From Unio delphinus (taxonomy: Eukaryota > Mollusca > Bivalvia > Unionida > Unionidae): a stretch of 64,000 nucleotides of DNA. How positions within the stretch are numbered: position 1 is the first letter of the stretch; each line of letters opens with the position of its first letter. The translations under genes and the position numbers were made by a program. Positions 55,042-63,161 of this stretch are shown here, piece after piece. Under the pieces are notes generated by a model. It was not told the origin of the DNA. It saw nothing but the letters and a program-made list of their open reading frames with translations, and searched no databases. Location: the NCBI GenBank assembly GCA_029339505.1, contig JAQISU010000094.1, forward strand, positions 1,682,001 to 1,746,000, read 5' to 3'.

Positions 55042-55482
55042 TTAATAATCAAAAATGTCTAAGTCTCGAGCGGTTCTTTTTTTCTTTGTCTTTCTCACTT
55101 TAGAGGTACGGAGACTTTTGAAAGGGTGCCTTCGTCGACGCTTTCTACGTTGTCCTTGCTGTGTCGTCAGGGAAGTATGAATGTCAGACTCGGTACCGTT
55201 CAGAGCATTTATAGGACTTTCTCGTCGACCCAAAATTTCTTTACCCGTTTGAAGCAAGGCATTTTTGCCTGCTCTCAAAAAAGCTTCTTTAGGGTTTTGT
55301 TTGTCAATGAGAACATTGTAAAGAAAATCTTTGCCTTGAGTCAATGCGGCATCTTTTAAGGTGTGCAATCCTCGTGTCACCATTGGTTTTAAAACAGGGA
55401 CCACGGAACGAAAGGCTGATTTAAACATATCTCCTAAACCATGTCCTCGTTGTCGAGTGACTCCTTGGTACACAGGATACAT
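55042..55482 (-). CDS. pVI-like minor capsid protein
   Basis: The 146-residue protein has RGHGLGDMFKSAFRSVVPVL near its N-terminus: a Gly-Leu-Gly protease-type site followed by an amphipathic helix, as in adenovirus pVI. A very basic region follows (RRKRRRRHPF, KVRKTKKKRTARD). The ATG at 55480-55482 (MYPVYQGVTRQRG) is preferred over the GTG before it. It lies between penton and capsid genes. By analogy it would link capsid and core and disrupt membranes on entry. Confidence 0.75.
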   Translation of the reverse strand: MYPVYQGVTRQRGHGLGDMFKSAFRSVVPVLKPMVTRGLHTLKDAALTQGKDFLYNVLIDKQNPKEAFLRAGKNALLQTGKEILGRRESPINALNGTESDIHTSLTTQQGQRRKRRRRHPFKSLRTSKVRKTKKKRTARDLDIFDY

Positions 55483-55489
55483 CACTTTT

Positions 55490-56419
55490 TCAGTTGTTGG
55501 AGAATCGCTTTTGAAAATGGAGTTTCACTGTGACTTTTCCTTTGGTAAATGGAATATTTTGACCTAGTTCTCCTTTTATAGTAATGTTGACACTGTCGAA
55601 ATACAACTTACTGACAGGCAAATAATGAGGATGTACAAATTCGCGGTGAACGTGATAGGTATTTCCACCTTCCTCGTCAGCGGTAGTAGTATCTACTTTG
55701 AAAGGAATGACACGTAGTAACGGTACAGAGGTGTGTCCTACCACGTTGTACTCCACCACATCGGAGTACACAAACATCAAATTGAGTCCTTGGTTCATTT
55801 CTACAGGAGATCGAAAATATTTGGTAAAATCCAAGTTACTGGATATGCCTGGTATTTCTTTTTTGTTCGGGAGCATCTTGAGGTCTCCACCTAAGATATC
55901 AAACAATTCAGGACAAAAGGTAATGGCTATTATTTTCTTCTCTGAAAATTTGATCATGAAGCGGCGAGCCACTTTAATGTACTCAAAGGTAACACTTTCT
56001 CTGATTTTGTCCAGGGGTTTACCAAACACAACATTGAACTTGCTTGCAATCGTAGTCACTAAATGTTGACCGCTAAAATAGTAGCCTGCAGGAATGGTCA
56101 ACACATGAGTGGACAGTTGTTTAGTTGTGGGTCCATCTGATTTCTTGTTGTCAATGCCAGTGATACCTCTTTCATCTAAGGCTTGTTGCAATTGCTTGTC
56201 GTACACTTCAACTGTGAAAAAGTTTTGATTTTCGACGACGTTTTTGATTTGTGTCGGGTGTATTATTTCCACTAAAGCTGCTTCCCAATGATCATCTTGA
56301 TCCAAATGCATGGCTTTAGGTAATTTAGACGTGTAACAACACAATGTGTTGTTAGGAAACACCTCCATGGAACTGTCACTGGGTAACGTTAAGTAAAATT
56401 GGTTAATAGTGTTGTTCAT
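55490..56419 (-). CDS. Penton-like minor capsid protein
   Basis: The 309-residue protein carries features of the Polinton penton family: WEAALVEIIHPTQIKNVVEN near residue 50, IPAGYYFSGQHLVTTIASKF in the middle, and LMFVYSDVVEYNVVGHTSVP with PLLRVIPF in the C-terminal third. The fold is expected to be a single jelly roll at the capsid vertices. Its ATG (56417-56419) overlaps the stop of the upstream two-TM gene by 4 nt, so the two are tightly coupled. Confidence 0.8.
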   Translation of the reverse strand: MNNTINQFYLTLPSDSSMEVFPNNTLCCYTSKLPKAMHLDQDDHWEAALVEIIHPTQIKNVVENQNFFTVEVYDKQLQQALDERGITGIDNKKSDGPTTKQLSTHVLTIPAGYYFSGQHLVTTIASKFNVVFGKPLDKIRESVTFEYIKVARRFMIKFSEKKIIAITFCPELFDILGGDLKMLPNKKEIPGISSNLDFTKYFRSPVEMNQGLNLMFVYSDVVEYNVVGHTSVPLLRVIPFKVDTTTADEEGGNTYHVHREFVHPHYLPVSKLYFDSVNITIKGELGQNIPFTKGKVTVKLHFQKRFSNN

Positions 56420-56835
56420 ATTTCCAATGTTCTTCTGTCCGAGGAGTCACTCGAGGTTAAAGGAGTGTCTAAAAGAGGATTGTGATTGGAAGGGTGACTG
56501 TCAGGAGAAGGACTAACGTTGGCCGCAAGACTCCCAATATTGTTACTGTTGTTCCCGTTGTAAGAGTATTTCAGGGAAGGATTGGGAAGAAGATACCCGA
56601 TGCAACTGCTGAGTAAAATGGTCCACAATTGTTTGTCTCCTTGTTGCAAACTCAAATTAGCAATGGCTGCACCAATGACACAATATACCACAAAGATTTG
56701 ACAGAAAAAAACGATTTGCGTTTTAGGGACACGTTCTCCACACCACACCCACAAGGGTTGCTTTTGTAAATCTTGCAGAGATGACGTAGGTGAAGGAGTA
56801 GTCACTGTGGTTGCTGAAGCTGTATTGAAGGGCAT
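56416..56835 (-). CDS. Conserved two-transmembrane protein
   Basis: The 139-residue protein has two hydrophobic segments (IVFFCQIFVVYCVIGAAIAN and LWTILLSSCIGYLLPNP) after RVPKTQ, and Ser/Thr/Asn-rich tails at both ends. I recognise this hairpin as a recurrent small membrane protein of Polinton-type elements, without a known function. The ATG is at 56833-56835, and a TATA box lies about 15 bp upstream (56848-56855). Confidence 0.75.
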   Translation of the reverse strand: MPFNTASATTVTTPSPTSSLQDLQKQPLWVWCGERVPKTQIVFFCQIFVVYCVIGAAIANLSLQQGDKQLWTILLSSCIGYLLPNPSLKYSYNGNNSNNIGSLAANVSPSPDSHPSNHNPLLDTPLTSSDSSDRRTLEI

Positions 56836-56840
56836 GATGG

Positions 56841-57953
56841 TCACTTCTTTTTATAGTCGATGACTTGCGAAGCGTCAATCCAAGAATCAAAACTAGGAGG
56901 ATATCCTTTCCAAGGTACTTTGACTTCTTTGACACGACGTTTTCCTACTTTACGGGTTCTTCGTTCGAGAATCCTTTCAATGTCGTACACGTCGTCTTCT
57001 TTTTTGGTGACACGTTGTAACTCAGGCAAGTAAAATGTTCCTTTTAATACTTCTCCGTTCATGTCTTCCAATTTATAGACGGTAGGATGACGATCGCGCA
57101 CTCGTCCAGTAACACGAAACAATTCGGTGGTCCAGTTGGGTAAGTAACCTTTGTCGAAAGTGCGTTTGGTTTTGCCAATGCGTACCCAATCTCCCGGGGT
57201 TAACACTTCTCTACCTTTTTTGGGGACAACCCTCGTCTGGGACGTGCCAAACAGACGCTCAAAAACAGTCACTTCGTTGTCAGGTGTCACCTCTTGTGGG
57301 GCACGTCCAATGCTTCTATGGTAAGATTGATTGTAGGCTTGGACTAAGTGCGGTAAGACGTCGATGTACTTGAGAGTGTGTTGATGCGTAAAATATTTCC
57401 ACATGCGTTCTTTCAAGGTACGTTGAAAACGTTCCACGATACTGGCTTTGGTTTCAGGATTTTCGGTGGTGAAAAAATGAATGTCACGTTTTTTTAATTC
57501 TCGTTGGAAAGCTTGGTTCAGAAATTCGGTGCCTTTGTCGGTTTGCCATCGAAGAGGTTGACGACCACTTTGTTTCAACACCAGTTGCAAAGCTCGTACT
57601 AACTCTCCGCTCGATTTGGATGTCAATGGTACGACCCAGGCAAATTTAGAAAAGACGTCGATGACACAAAACAAATATTTGTAGCCACGATTGTAGGTGG
57701 CTAAATGAGAGACATCAGCTAAATCGGCTTGCCATTGATGATCGATGCCTTCCACTTGAGTGCGACTTCTGTGAAATTTTCGTCGGATGGGTTTGTGTAA
57801 AGTGTACGTCGCTTGTTCTTGTAACCATCGTTGTACTGCTGGTAAACGAAGCTTTTTCAGGCGAGTTTTGGCAGCACGATACAATTTCTGAATGCCTCCG
57901 TAACCTGCAGGGTGAGCTGGATCGTAGTAAATGCTGGCTAATACCTTCTCCAT
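56841..57953 (-). CDS. Integrase with C-terminal chromodomain
   Basis: The 370-residue protein starts MEKVLASIYYDPAHPAGYGG. The rve-type core has Asp77 (QWQADLAD), Asp139 (WQTDKGTEF) and Glu174 (SIVERFQRTL). Residues 322-366 form a chromodomain (VYDIERILERR, then VPWKGYPPSFDSWIDASQV). The chromodomain may steer integration to modified histones, as in chromoviral integrases. The ATG at 57951-57953 overlaps nothing; the frame upstream has only a GTG. It appears intact, whereas element 1's integrase lacks the chromodomain. Confidence 0.93.
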   Translation of the reverse strand: MEKVLASIYYDPAHPAGYGGIQKLYRAAKTRLKKLRLPAVQRWLQEQATYTLHKPIRRKFHRSRTQVEGIDHQWQADLADVSHLATYNRGYKYLFCVIDVFSKFAWVVPLTSKSSGELVRALQLVLKQSGRQPLRWQTDKGTEFLNQAFQRELKKRDIHFFTTENPETKASIVERFQRTLKERMWKYFTHQHTLKYIDVLPHLVQAYNQSYHRSIGRAPQEVTPDNEVTVFERLFGTSQTRVVPKKGREVLTPGDWVRIGKTKRTFDKGYLPNWTTELFRVTGRVRDRHPTVYKLEDMNGEVLKGTFYLPELQRVTKKEDDVYDIERILERRTRKVGKRRVKEVKVPWKGYPPSFDSWIDASQVIDYKKK

Positions 57954-57961
57954 GGTTTTTG

Positions 57962-58651
57962 TTAATAAGGTACCCACTCTTCGAGGATATTGCTTTGGGT
58001 GGGACGAAATGCGGGTTGTTTGGAAACGGTTTTACGTGTCCGATGTGCCACAGGAGTTGACGTCGAGGGTAATGGTGGTGGCGGAGGTAATGGGATAGCT
58101 TCTTTGGCCTTCTTTTCTTTTCTCACTTCTGGTTTCCTTTCTTTCTTTTTCACATCTGTCGAAGAAGGAGTAGCCATCATCTTTTTAACCCAAGTTTTGA
58201 GTTCTTCTCGTGGGGGAGTGGGGGATGGGGTTAACAAGGAAGTGGCAATCTTACTCGGAATGGGAGTAGCAGTAGGTGTTTGAAAGAGATCATGGGGTTC
58301 TTCTTCCTTGGGTAATGGTGGGGTAACGTCTGTTTTAACTGCTGTAGAGGGTGAGGGTGAGGGTGACGGGTTATTCATTAGAGCCTTAAAATCGGACAAA
58401 GTGGGTTGAGCTGTTTGTTCCACAGCTTTCTGATGAAAGAGTTGTAGCCGTTTCAAGAGTTGACCGTACTTTTGTGATTTTTCGGTTTCGGATAAATCGT
58501 GGCGATGGATCAAGGATTGCAATTCGTGTTGTAATTGTGACATCTCAGCCAAATTGGGATTGGGTGGTAAATGGGGAGATCGTTGTTCTTGCCAATGATG
58601 GTATTCCATCCATCGTTTGTAAGGAACCAAAGTTAGTTTTCGTCCTTCCAT
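57962..58651 (-). CDS. Proline-rich protein, unknown function
   Basis: The 229-residue protein has a conserved-looking N-terminus (MEGRKLTLVPYKRWMEYHHW), a helical part (SQLQHELQSLIHRHDLSETE, SQKYGQLLKRLQLF) and a long disordered Pro/Ser/Thr/Lys region ending NILEEWVPY. The N-terminal pattern followed by coiled sequence is common for a gene upstream of integrase in Polintons; the function is not known to me. A TATA-like gataaaagg lies about 50 bp upstream (58697-58706). Confidence 0.65.
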   Translation of the reverse strand: MEGRKLTLVPYKRWMEYHHWQEQRSPHLPPNPNLAEMSQLQHELQSLIHRHDLSETEKSQKYGQLLKRLQLFHQKAVEQTAQPTLSDFKALMNNPSPSPSPSTAVKTDVTPPLPKEEEPHDLFQTPTATPIPSKIATSLLTPSPTPPREELKTWVKKMMATPSSTDVKKKERKPEVRKEKKAKEAIPLPPPPPLPSTSTPVAHRTRKTVSKQPAFRPTQSNILEEWVPY

Positions 58652-58699
58652 GGGCTTTCAAAGGTTATGTCTGAGATTGTGGTGCTCCATAGGGTCCTT

Positions 58700-59119
58700 T
58701 TATCTTCTACCCATCCCTTGAGTTAACCCTTGGGTCATCCCTTGTATCAAACCTGGTATTAAGCTTGTCAGCATAGGAGCAAGAATGGGTAAAAATCCTC
58801 CGCGTTGCACCAACATCTTTTTCTTTTGACGGACGGATATTTTCTTTTGGACCATTTGACGAAGAACGTGTCGATGTTTGGCGAAGCATTTTTTCTGGTG
58901 TGGAGACAAAGGTATCGTGCCTTTCAAAACATTCAAACAACATTCACACACGGTATCGATGACATCTTTGGAGGCTGTTTTAATGATTTGTTTTCGCATG
59001 GGCGGAGAGGCTTTGGACAGGACGGACAACACGTCTCCGTGTTTGGCTAAACGAGGAGGTAGTCCTTTCCTTTTCTTTCCTTTGTGGGGTGAATAAGAAT
59101 GTTTTTTGCGAGGTGACAT
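58700..59119 (-). CDS. Basic core-type protein with hydrophobic Gly-rich tail
   Basis: The 139-residue protein starts MSPRKKHSYSPHKGKKRKGL, continues with a helical domain (MRKQIIKTASKDVIDTVCEC, then NVLKGTIPLSPHQKKC) and ends with RGGFLPILAPMLTSLIPGLI plus GMTQGLTQGMGRR. The basic head suggests DNA binding; the RGGFLP junction with a hydrophobic tail resembles processed core/pX-like proteins. The first gene of a similar domain in this element is at 59553-60452. The ATG is at 59117-59119, with a TATA-like element near 59174-59183. Confidence 0.7.
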   Translation of the reverse strand: MSPRKKHSYSPHKGKKRKGLPPRLAKHGDVLSVLSKASPPMRKQIIKTASKDVIDTVCECCLNVLKGTIPLSPHQKKCFAKHRHVLRQMVQKKISVRQKKKMLVQRGGFLPILAPMLTSLIPGLIQGMTQGLTQGMGRR

Positions 59120-59190
59120 CTTTGCTTGTTCGTTCCAGAAATACACTGATGTCAAAGACTTGGTACACACCCTCTTTTATCTTCTTTTTT

Positions 59191-59487
59191 CTATTGGCTT
59201 CTCCAAAAGGTAACGGCATGCTTCGCTAAATCCTCAAAAGCAGGGCTAAAGATACCAGTTCGGTTATTAGCTGCTTTGTCTAGTTTCTGCATACCTTTAA
59301 TAAGACCAATAAATATACCTCCCCTTTGATGACTTCTCTTTTTCTTTGGATGACTGTGTCTTTTTACGGGAGGACGTCGTTGTTTGGTTTTTGAGCGTTT
59401 GGTAGGATGACGAAATTGTCTTTTTCCTTTTCCTTTTTGGACGGTAGAACGTCGAGGGTGATGGTGTGCACGTTTTTGAGGAGGCAT
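59191..59487 (-). CDS. Small very basic protein (core protein candidate)
   Basis: The 98-residue protein has about half Lys/Arg/His in its first 55 residues (from MPPQKRAHHHPRRSTVQKGK), then RGGIFIGLIKGM and a short C-terminal domain. The basic head with an RGG-type junction is the layout of adenovirus-type core/pX proteins that condense DNA and are cut by the maturation protease. The assignment is inferred from composition. TATA is at 59550-59557. Confidence 0.65.
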   Translation of the reverse strand: MPPQKRAHHHPRRSTVQKGKGKRQFRHPTKRSKTKQRRPPVKRHSHPKKKRSHQRGGIFIGLIKGMQKLDKAANNRTGIFSPAFEDLAKHAVTFWRSQ

Positions 59488-59552
59488 CCTTGAGTGATCA
59501 TCAGTGGTACAGAAAAAATACTGATTGACGTCGAGGTTTTCAAGTCATGTTT

Positions 59553-60452
59553 TTATACTGGAATGCGTCGCCACTGATTATCTTTGCGTCGTATCAACTT
59601 CATGGCATGTAACACACGTCGTGAAGGAGTTCGCAATGGACTCAATCGGGACAGTTCCTGTTTGGACAAATCTAGTAAACTCTTTAACATACCAGATCTT
59701 TCTTGGACTTTGACTTTGGGGGCAGGTACTTTGTGAGCAGCTGCTACTGACGCTAAGGTGGACGAGGGTGTCTCCGGTGGAGGAGACGTTTTGGGAGACG
59801 CAGATTTCCAATGTTTCATCAAATTAGGAAAAATGGGTGCCAAATTGGGTTTGGCTGGCATCACCCGCAACGGAGAAGTGGCAGTCCCTGAGGCTACTGG
59901 CAACGTAGTCCCTGCCAAACGTCCTTGTAGATCTTTTCTTACAGGTCGTGGTTGACGAAGGTAAGGTTGTGTCCTGGCCGAAGTGCCTCTTTTGCGGGTG
60001 ACCGCTTTTTTCTGTGGACTTTTCTTTTTCTGTGCTTTGATCTTGGTACCCTTGTTCTTTTTCTTTGGGGTTTGTTTGGCTTTTTTTGTTTTCTTCTTGG
60101 GGTGAACTTTGGGAGTATTGGGATCCCATTTTAAAAGGGAACGAATGATGACACCTCCTAGAGAACCACTACCTCCAGGTTTCAATATGATTTGCTTTTT
60201 GGTGTGAGTGTCAATGCGAGGATTGGCCAGTTGCGTCAAGGCTACTTTGTTTCTGTCAAAAAAGCGTTTGGTTTGATGTGGAATGTGAATGATGCCTTGC
60301 AGTATTTGACGTGCTGTCACCGTAAACCATCGTAAGACTTCTTTGAGACTGGCTTCTAAGACGTGAGCACGTCTTTGTGGATTTTTTTCGCGACTGATGC
60401 CGTACAAGGCACGAATCAATTTGATCGGAAGATGAGACTGAAGGGACGTCAT
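59553..60452 (-). CDS. Long basic core-type protein, paralogous domain to 58700-59119
   Basis: The 299-residue protein starts MTSLQSHLPIKLIRALYGIS. Residues 15-110 parallel the helical domain of the 139-residue protein: same order of R..VLE-AS-K.V, IL-G-I-P-Q-K-F and KK-I, then a Gly-Gly junction (KPGGSGSLGGVIIRSLL). A very Lys-rich region follows (KKKTKKAKQTPKKKNKGTK) and a Pro/Ser-rich C-terminus. I infer a gene duplication followed by growth of a basic tail. It may condense the genome. TATA is at 60491-60498. Confidence 0.65.
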   Translation of the reverse strand: MTSLQSHLPIKLIRALYGISREKNPQRRAHVLEASLKEVLRWFTVTARQILQGIIHIPHQTKRFFDRNKVALTQLANPRIDTHTKKQIILKPGGSGSLGGVIIRSLLKWDPNTPKVHPKKKTKKAKQTPKKKNKGTKIKAQKKKSPQKKAVTRKRGTSARTQPYLRQPRPVRKDLQGRLAGTTLPVASGTATSPLRVMPAKPNLAPIFPNLMKHWKSASPKTSPPPETPSSTLASVAAAHKVPAPKVKVQERSGMLKSLLDLSKQELSRLSPLRTPSRRVLHAMKLIRRKDNQWRRIPV

Positions 60453-60521
60453 GTTGACGATGTATGAGACCAGGTGAAAGTAACCCAAGGTTTTTATAGA
60501 TTTTTTTAGTGCTTCATAGTG

Positions 60522-61253
60522 TTATGTCGACGAGGAGGACGTGTACACGACAGGTCCTCCGTCTTGACACCAGTCGTGAAACAAATCGGTACGAAATCGC
60601 AAATAATCAGGGGTAGTGGGTTTTAAATCCACGAGTAAATAGGCGTGTGGTGTTTGAGTGGCATCATCGTACGCATGAGTTAGCCAAGGTGTTCCTAACT
60701 GTTTGGCTAAAACTTGCACTTGTGATTTATCTCGAGGACTTTTAAACAAGACCACGTAATGAGCATTAAGACTAATGGTACGATGGGCTTTACTTTGTTG
60801 AAATAAATTTTGTGTAATGTAAATGACACTGGCATTACGATGATGCCCTTTACGCGTAAACCACAGTTTAATTTCTTCTTCGTCTTCTCCTAACATGTCG
60901 TCAAAAATAACCCAATGAGTTTGACTAGGGTCAGACACGATCCCCTCGTCTTCTTTAGGAATGCCTGCTACAAACACAATGGAATCACCTTGACTTTCTT
61001 TCAAGAGGCTGTATGCCGATTGCCACTCTTTGTAACACCACACGATGAATTGAGGTGGACGATCGATCAAATGATGTTTATGTTCGATCAAACGTTTGAC
61101 AAATTCGGTTTTGCCTGAACCGCTCGGTCCAGCAATTAACATGTTAAAAGGATGACGAAGATACAAGGCTTTCCAACTAGCCTGATCTAAGTGTTCGTCA
61201 ATGACTTTGAATGTGAAGGAGGAAGGAGTAGTAGAAAGAGTAGAGTGAGCCAT
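60522..61253 (-). CDS. FtsK/HerA-type genome-packaging ATPase
   Basis: The 243-residue protein has Walker A GPSGSGKT (42-49), Walker B WVIFDDM (114-120) and a sensor strand VIYITQN (143-149). It would pump the genome into capsids. I start it at MAHSTLSTTPSS (61251-61253), as the upstream part of the frame lies between TATA (61305-61312) and this ATG. Low identity with the element 1 ATPase (21634-22305) supports separate lineages. Confidence 0.92.
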   Translation of the reverse strand: MAHSTLSTTPSSFTFKVIDEHLDQASWKALYLRHPFNMLIAGPSGSGKTEFVKRLIEHKHHLIDRPPQFIVWCYKEWQSAYSLLKESQGDSIVFVAGIPKEDEGIVSDPSQTHWVIFDDMLGEDEEEIKLWFTRKGHHRNASVIYITQNLFQQSKAHRTISLNAHYVVLFKSPRDKSQVQVLAKQLGTPWLTHAYDDATQTPHAYLLVDLKPTTPDYLRFRTDLFHDWCQDGGPVVYTSSSST

Positions 61254-61304
61254 AGTCGTGTAGTGGTATGTCAGTATTGACACAACAACAGACAAGACAA
61301 GAGG

Positions 61305-61312
61305 TTTTTATA
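61305..61312 (-). promoter_or_regulatory. TATA box of the packaging ATPase gene
   Basis: TATAAAAA on the - strand, about 55 bp before the chosen ATG. It is the clearest of a series of such boxes in this element; others are described at 56848, 59550, 60491, 62164 and 63183. Confidence 0.6.
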
Positions 61313-61328
61313 CTTTTTTCAAGACACG

Positions 61329-61334
61329 TTTATT
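61329..61334 (-). terminator. Polyadenylation hexamer for the small-gene cluster
   Basis: AATAAA on the - strand, about 120 bp past the stop of the gene at 61454. It lies before the ATPase promoter, so transcripts of the small-gene cluster may end here. Confidence 0.45.
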
Positions 61335-61453
61335 TCAATGCATGTTTAAATTTGAACAACACGAAAACATAAAAGCCAAATGGATAAATACAGGAATAAA
61401 ATACCTAGGCAAACGATCAAAGTGGAATATAAACAAGTCACTGTACAACGTGG

Positions 61454-61702
61454 TTAGGGTAACGAAGGTGTCCTAGAGGTAGTATGTAATGTTCTTATAG
61501 TCTCCTCTACAGGGAATACAGTCACATAGGTGTCTTCTCGAAAGGGTCTTTGTGGGGGAATGTCCATGACAGTTCTGTCTTGAACAGAAGGATTGTCTTG
61601 GGTGATAGATTCTTTTTCTTTTTCTGGTACTGTTACTAACACAGGATTAAAAGTGACTTTTTTCACACGACGATGAATTTTAGGAACACGACGCTTGGGC
61701 AT
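61454..61702 (-). CDS. Small basic/Thr-rich hypothetical protein
   Basis: The 82-residue protein starts MPKRRVPKIHRRVKKVTF, with a basic head and a tail rich in Thr, Val and Pro. The ATG at 61700-61702 overlaps the end of the next gene upstream by 23 bp. It is not recognised. Confidence 0.5.
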   Translation of the reverse strand: MPKRRVPKIHRRVKKVTFNPVLVTVPEKEKESITQDNPSVQDRTVMDIPPQRPFREDTYVTVFPVEETIRTLHTTSRTPSLP

Positions 61703-61928
61703 AATGGGATACTTCGTTTGTCCAAGCCTCAAAATCCCAACTTTTCCAGTCACGTACATCTGTCCAATGAGGGTGTAAATCACAAGCTACACACACATCT
61801 TCGTACACTGCTTCCGTACGTAAAAGTTGACGAATCTTTTTTTCTTGGAAAGGTCGAGACGTATCCAGATGAAAGCGTAAGGCTTTGAACAGAATAAGTC
61901 TCTCGTGGACATTTAAAGGAACCACCAT
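61680..61928 (-). CDS. Small hypothetical protein
   Basis: The 82-residue protein starts MVVPLNVHERLILFKALRFH and has CVACDLHPHWTD, a possible metal site, and Trp-rich sequence after it. It lies in a row of four short leftward genes between BIR and ATPase genes. No family is recognised. Confidence 0.5.
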   Translation of the reverse strand: MVVPLNVHERLILFKALRFHLDTSRPFQEKKIRQLLRTEAVYEDVCVACDLHPHWTDVRDWKSWDFEAWTNEVSHYAQASCS

Positions 61929-61934
61929 ACTGTC

Positions 61935-62153
61935 TTATTTTTTTGATAGGTAGTGTTCGTAAAGTGTCCACAAGGAATCGGCAGGTAAACGAAATCCCAG
62001 AAAGCAAGTCACTAAAACACACACGACACGTCGACCCCAATTCATAGGGTATAGTTCTTGTAATAAGTGTTCGTAATCTTTCACCGTGTGAATCTTCTCA
62101 TTGATATCCTTCCACGGAATCTGTTGGATCACCAATGATAAAGGTTGTGGCAT
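61935..62153 (-). CDS. Small hypothetical protein
   Basis: The 72-residue protein starts MPQPLSLVIQQIPWKDINEK and ends in a hydrophobic stretch (RRVVCVLVTCFLGF) and a short charged tail. A TATA box (62164-62170) lies only about 12-18 bp before the ATG. No family is recognised. Confidence 0.5.
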   Translation of the reverse strand: MPQPLSLVIQQIPWKDINEKIHTVKDYEHLLQELYPMNWGRRVVCVLVTCFLGFRLPADSLWTLYEHYLSKK

Positions 62154-62190
62154 GGTCGTTCTCTTTTATACTTCTTTAGGTCGAAGATCA

Positions 62191-62565
62191 TCAGTGTATA
62201 TTCAACCCAGAATTAAATCTCCTCCAAAAGCAAAAGTGATTAATATAACGTGTAATTTCGTCCCACTGCCATTCAGGGTAACGGTTAAGAAGGATCAAAG
62301 CATCTTCAGAGGTAAACGTAGTAAATTGGTAACAGAGCAAAAAAATACCCTTAATCCAGAGAAATCTAACACGTTGGTTAATTTTTGTCACTTGCCTCTT
62401 GTGAATTTCACGACACAAAATTTCTACAGTCACCCATTGCGATTTTTCTTTAGCAAGACCTTGCCAAACGTCCTTGTAGATCTTCTCTTGCAATTCGTGT
62501 GGCAATCCTTGAATATAATGTTTTAGAGAGGGTTTATATACTGGTCTAGGTGTGTTACACGACAT
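62191..62565 (-). CDS. Hypothetical protein with F-box-like N-terminal pattern
   Basis: The 124-residue protein contains IQGLPHELQEKIYKDVWQGL near residue 18, which recalls an F-box start (L-P-x-E-x-x-x-x-I), and later LNRYPEWQWDEITRYINHF. The F-box reading is weak and only by eye. A TATATAAA-like run lies inside the first codons (62531-62540), so the start is uncertain. Confidence 0.45.
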   Translation of the reverse strand: MSCNTPRPVYKPSLKHYIQGLPHELQEKIYKDVWQGLAKEKSQWVTVEILCREIHKRQVTKINQRVRFLWIKGIFLLCYQFTTFTSEDALILLNRYPEWQWDEITRYINHFCFWRRFNSGLNIH

Positions 62566-62577
62566 GGAGTAGTAGTG

Positions 62578-63126
62578 TCACTTCCAATCACTAGGTCCCA
62601 CTAAAGGTAGGTATTGACAATTCGGAGACCATCGAGCATGTTCCAAGTAAGCGGAATCTTTATGTTCCCACTCGTAAATGGATACACCACAACTGAAACA
62701 CTTGACTTTATCCCCTTCGCCCAAGTAGAAAAATCCGGCTCTGGCTAATTCTTCAGGAGTTGGTCCAGGCAGATATTTTGGCCATTTATCTTTGAAGGTT
62801 TGGAATCGACTTTTGAAATGACAATATTCAGGCAAACTCGTCGGGAACGAATATTCGACTCTCCTCACTTCTGTTCGATGCAGGTACGGTGAAATTCCTA
62901 GGAGTCCACGATAACGTGTCGCACCGCTTTCGCATCCCTCAGGTTTGACACGCACAGCATCACTTTCCAGGGTAGATATAGGGGTAGTAGTCATAGCAAA
63001 GTTCCCACGATATCCTGCTGAATCGCTAACGTCACAGAGCCTGGCATCACTACAATCGCAAGGTTTAGCATCGCACTCCACTTGAGAATTCCCAAATTTG
63101 AATGATGTCTGTTTAAATGGATTCAT
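62578..63126 (-). CDS. BIR-domain protein (inhibitor-of-apoptosis type)
   Basis: The 182-residue protein ends in one BIR domain (residues 107-173): RFQTFKDKWPKYLPGPTPEE, LARAGFFYLG, and the zinc ligands Cys143, Cys146 (VKCFSCG), His163 and Cys170 (EHARWSPNC). There is no RING domain. The N-terminal half is Cys-rich (ECDAKPCDCSDARLC) and of unknown fold. BIR proteins of this type bind caspases or cell-death adaptors, and viruses use them to delay host apoptosis; that role is inferred. The ATG is at 63124-63126, with TATA at 63183-63192 inside the 3' end of the polymerase gene. Confidence 0.9.
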   Translation of the reverse strand: MNPFKQTSFKFGNSQVECDAKPCDCSDARLCDVSDSAGYRGNFAMTTTPISTLESDAVRVKPEGCESGATRYRGLLGISPYLHRTEVRRVEYSFPTSLPEYCHFKSRFQTFKDKWPKYLPGPTPEELARAGFFYLGEGDKVKCFSCGVSIYEWEHKDSAYLEHARWSPNCQYLPLVGPSDWK

Positions 63127-63161
63127 CTTCTTTTCGCTGGGTCGTTGTAGTGACAAATGAA

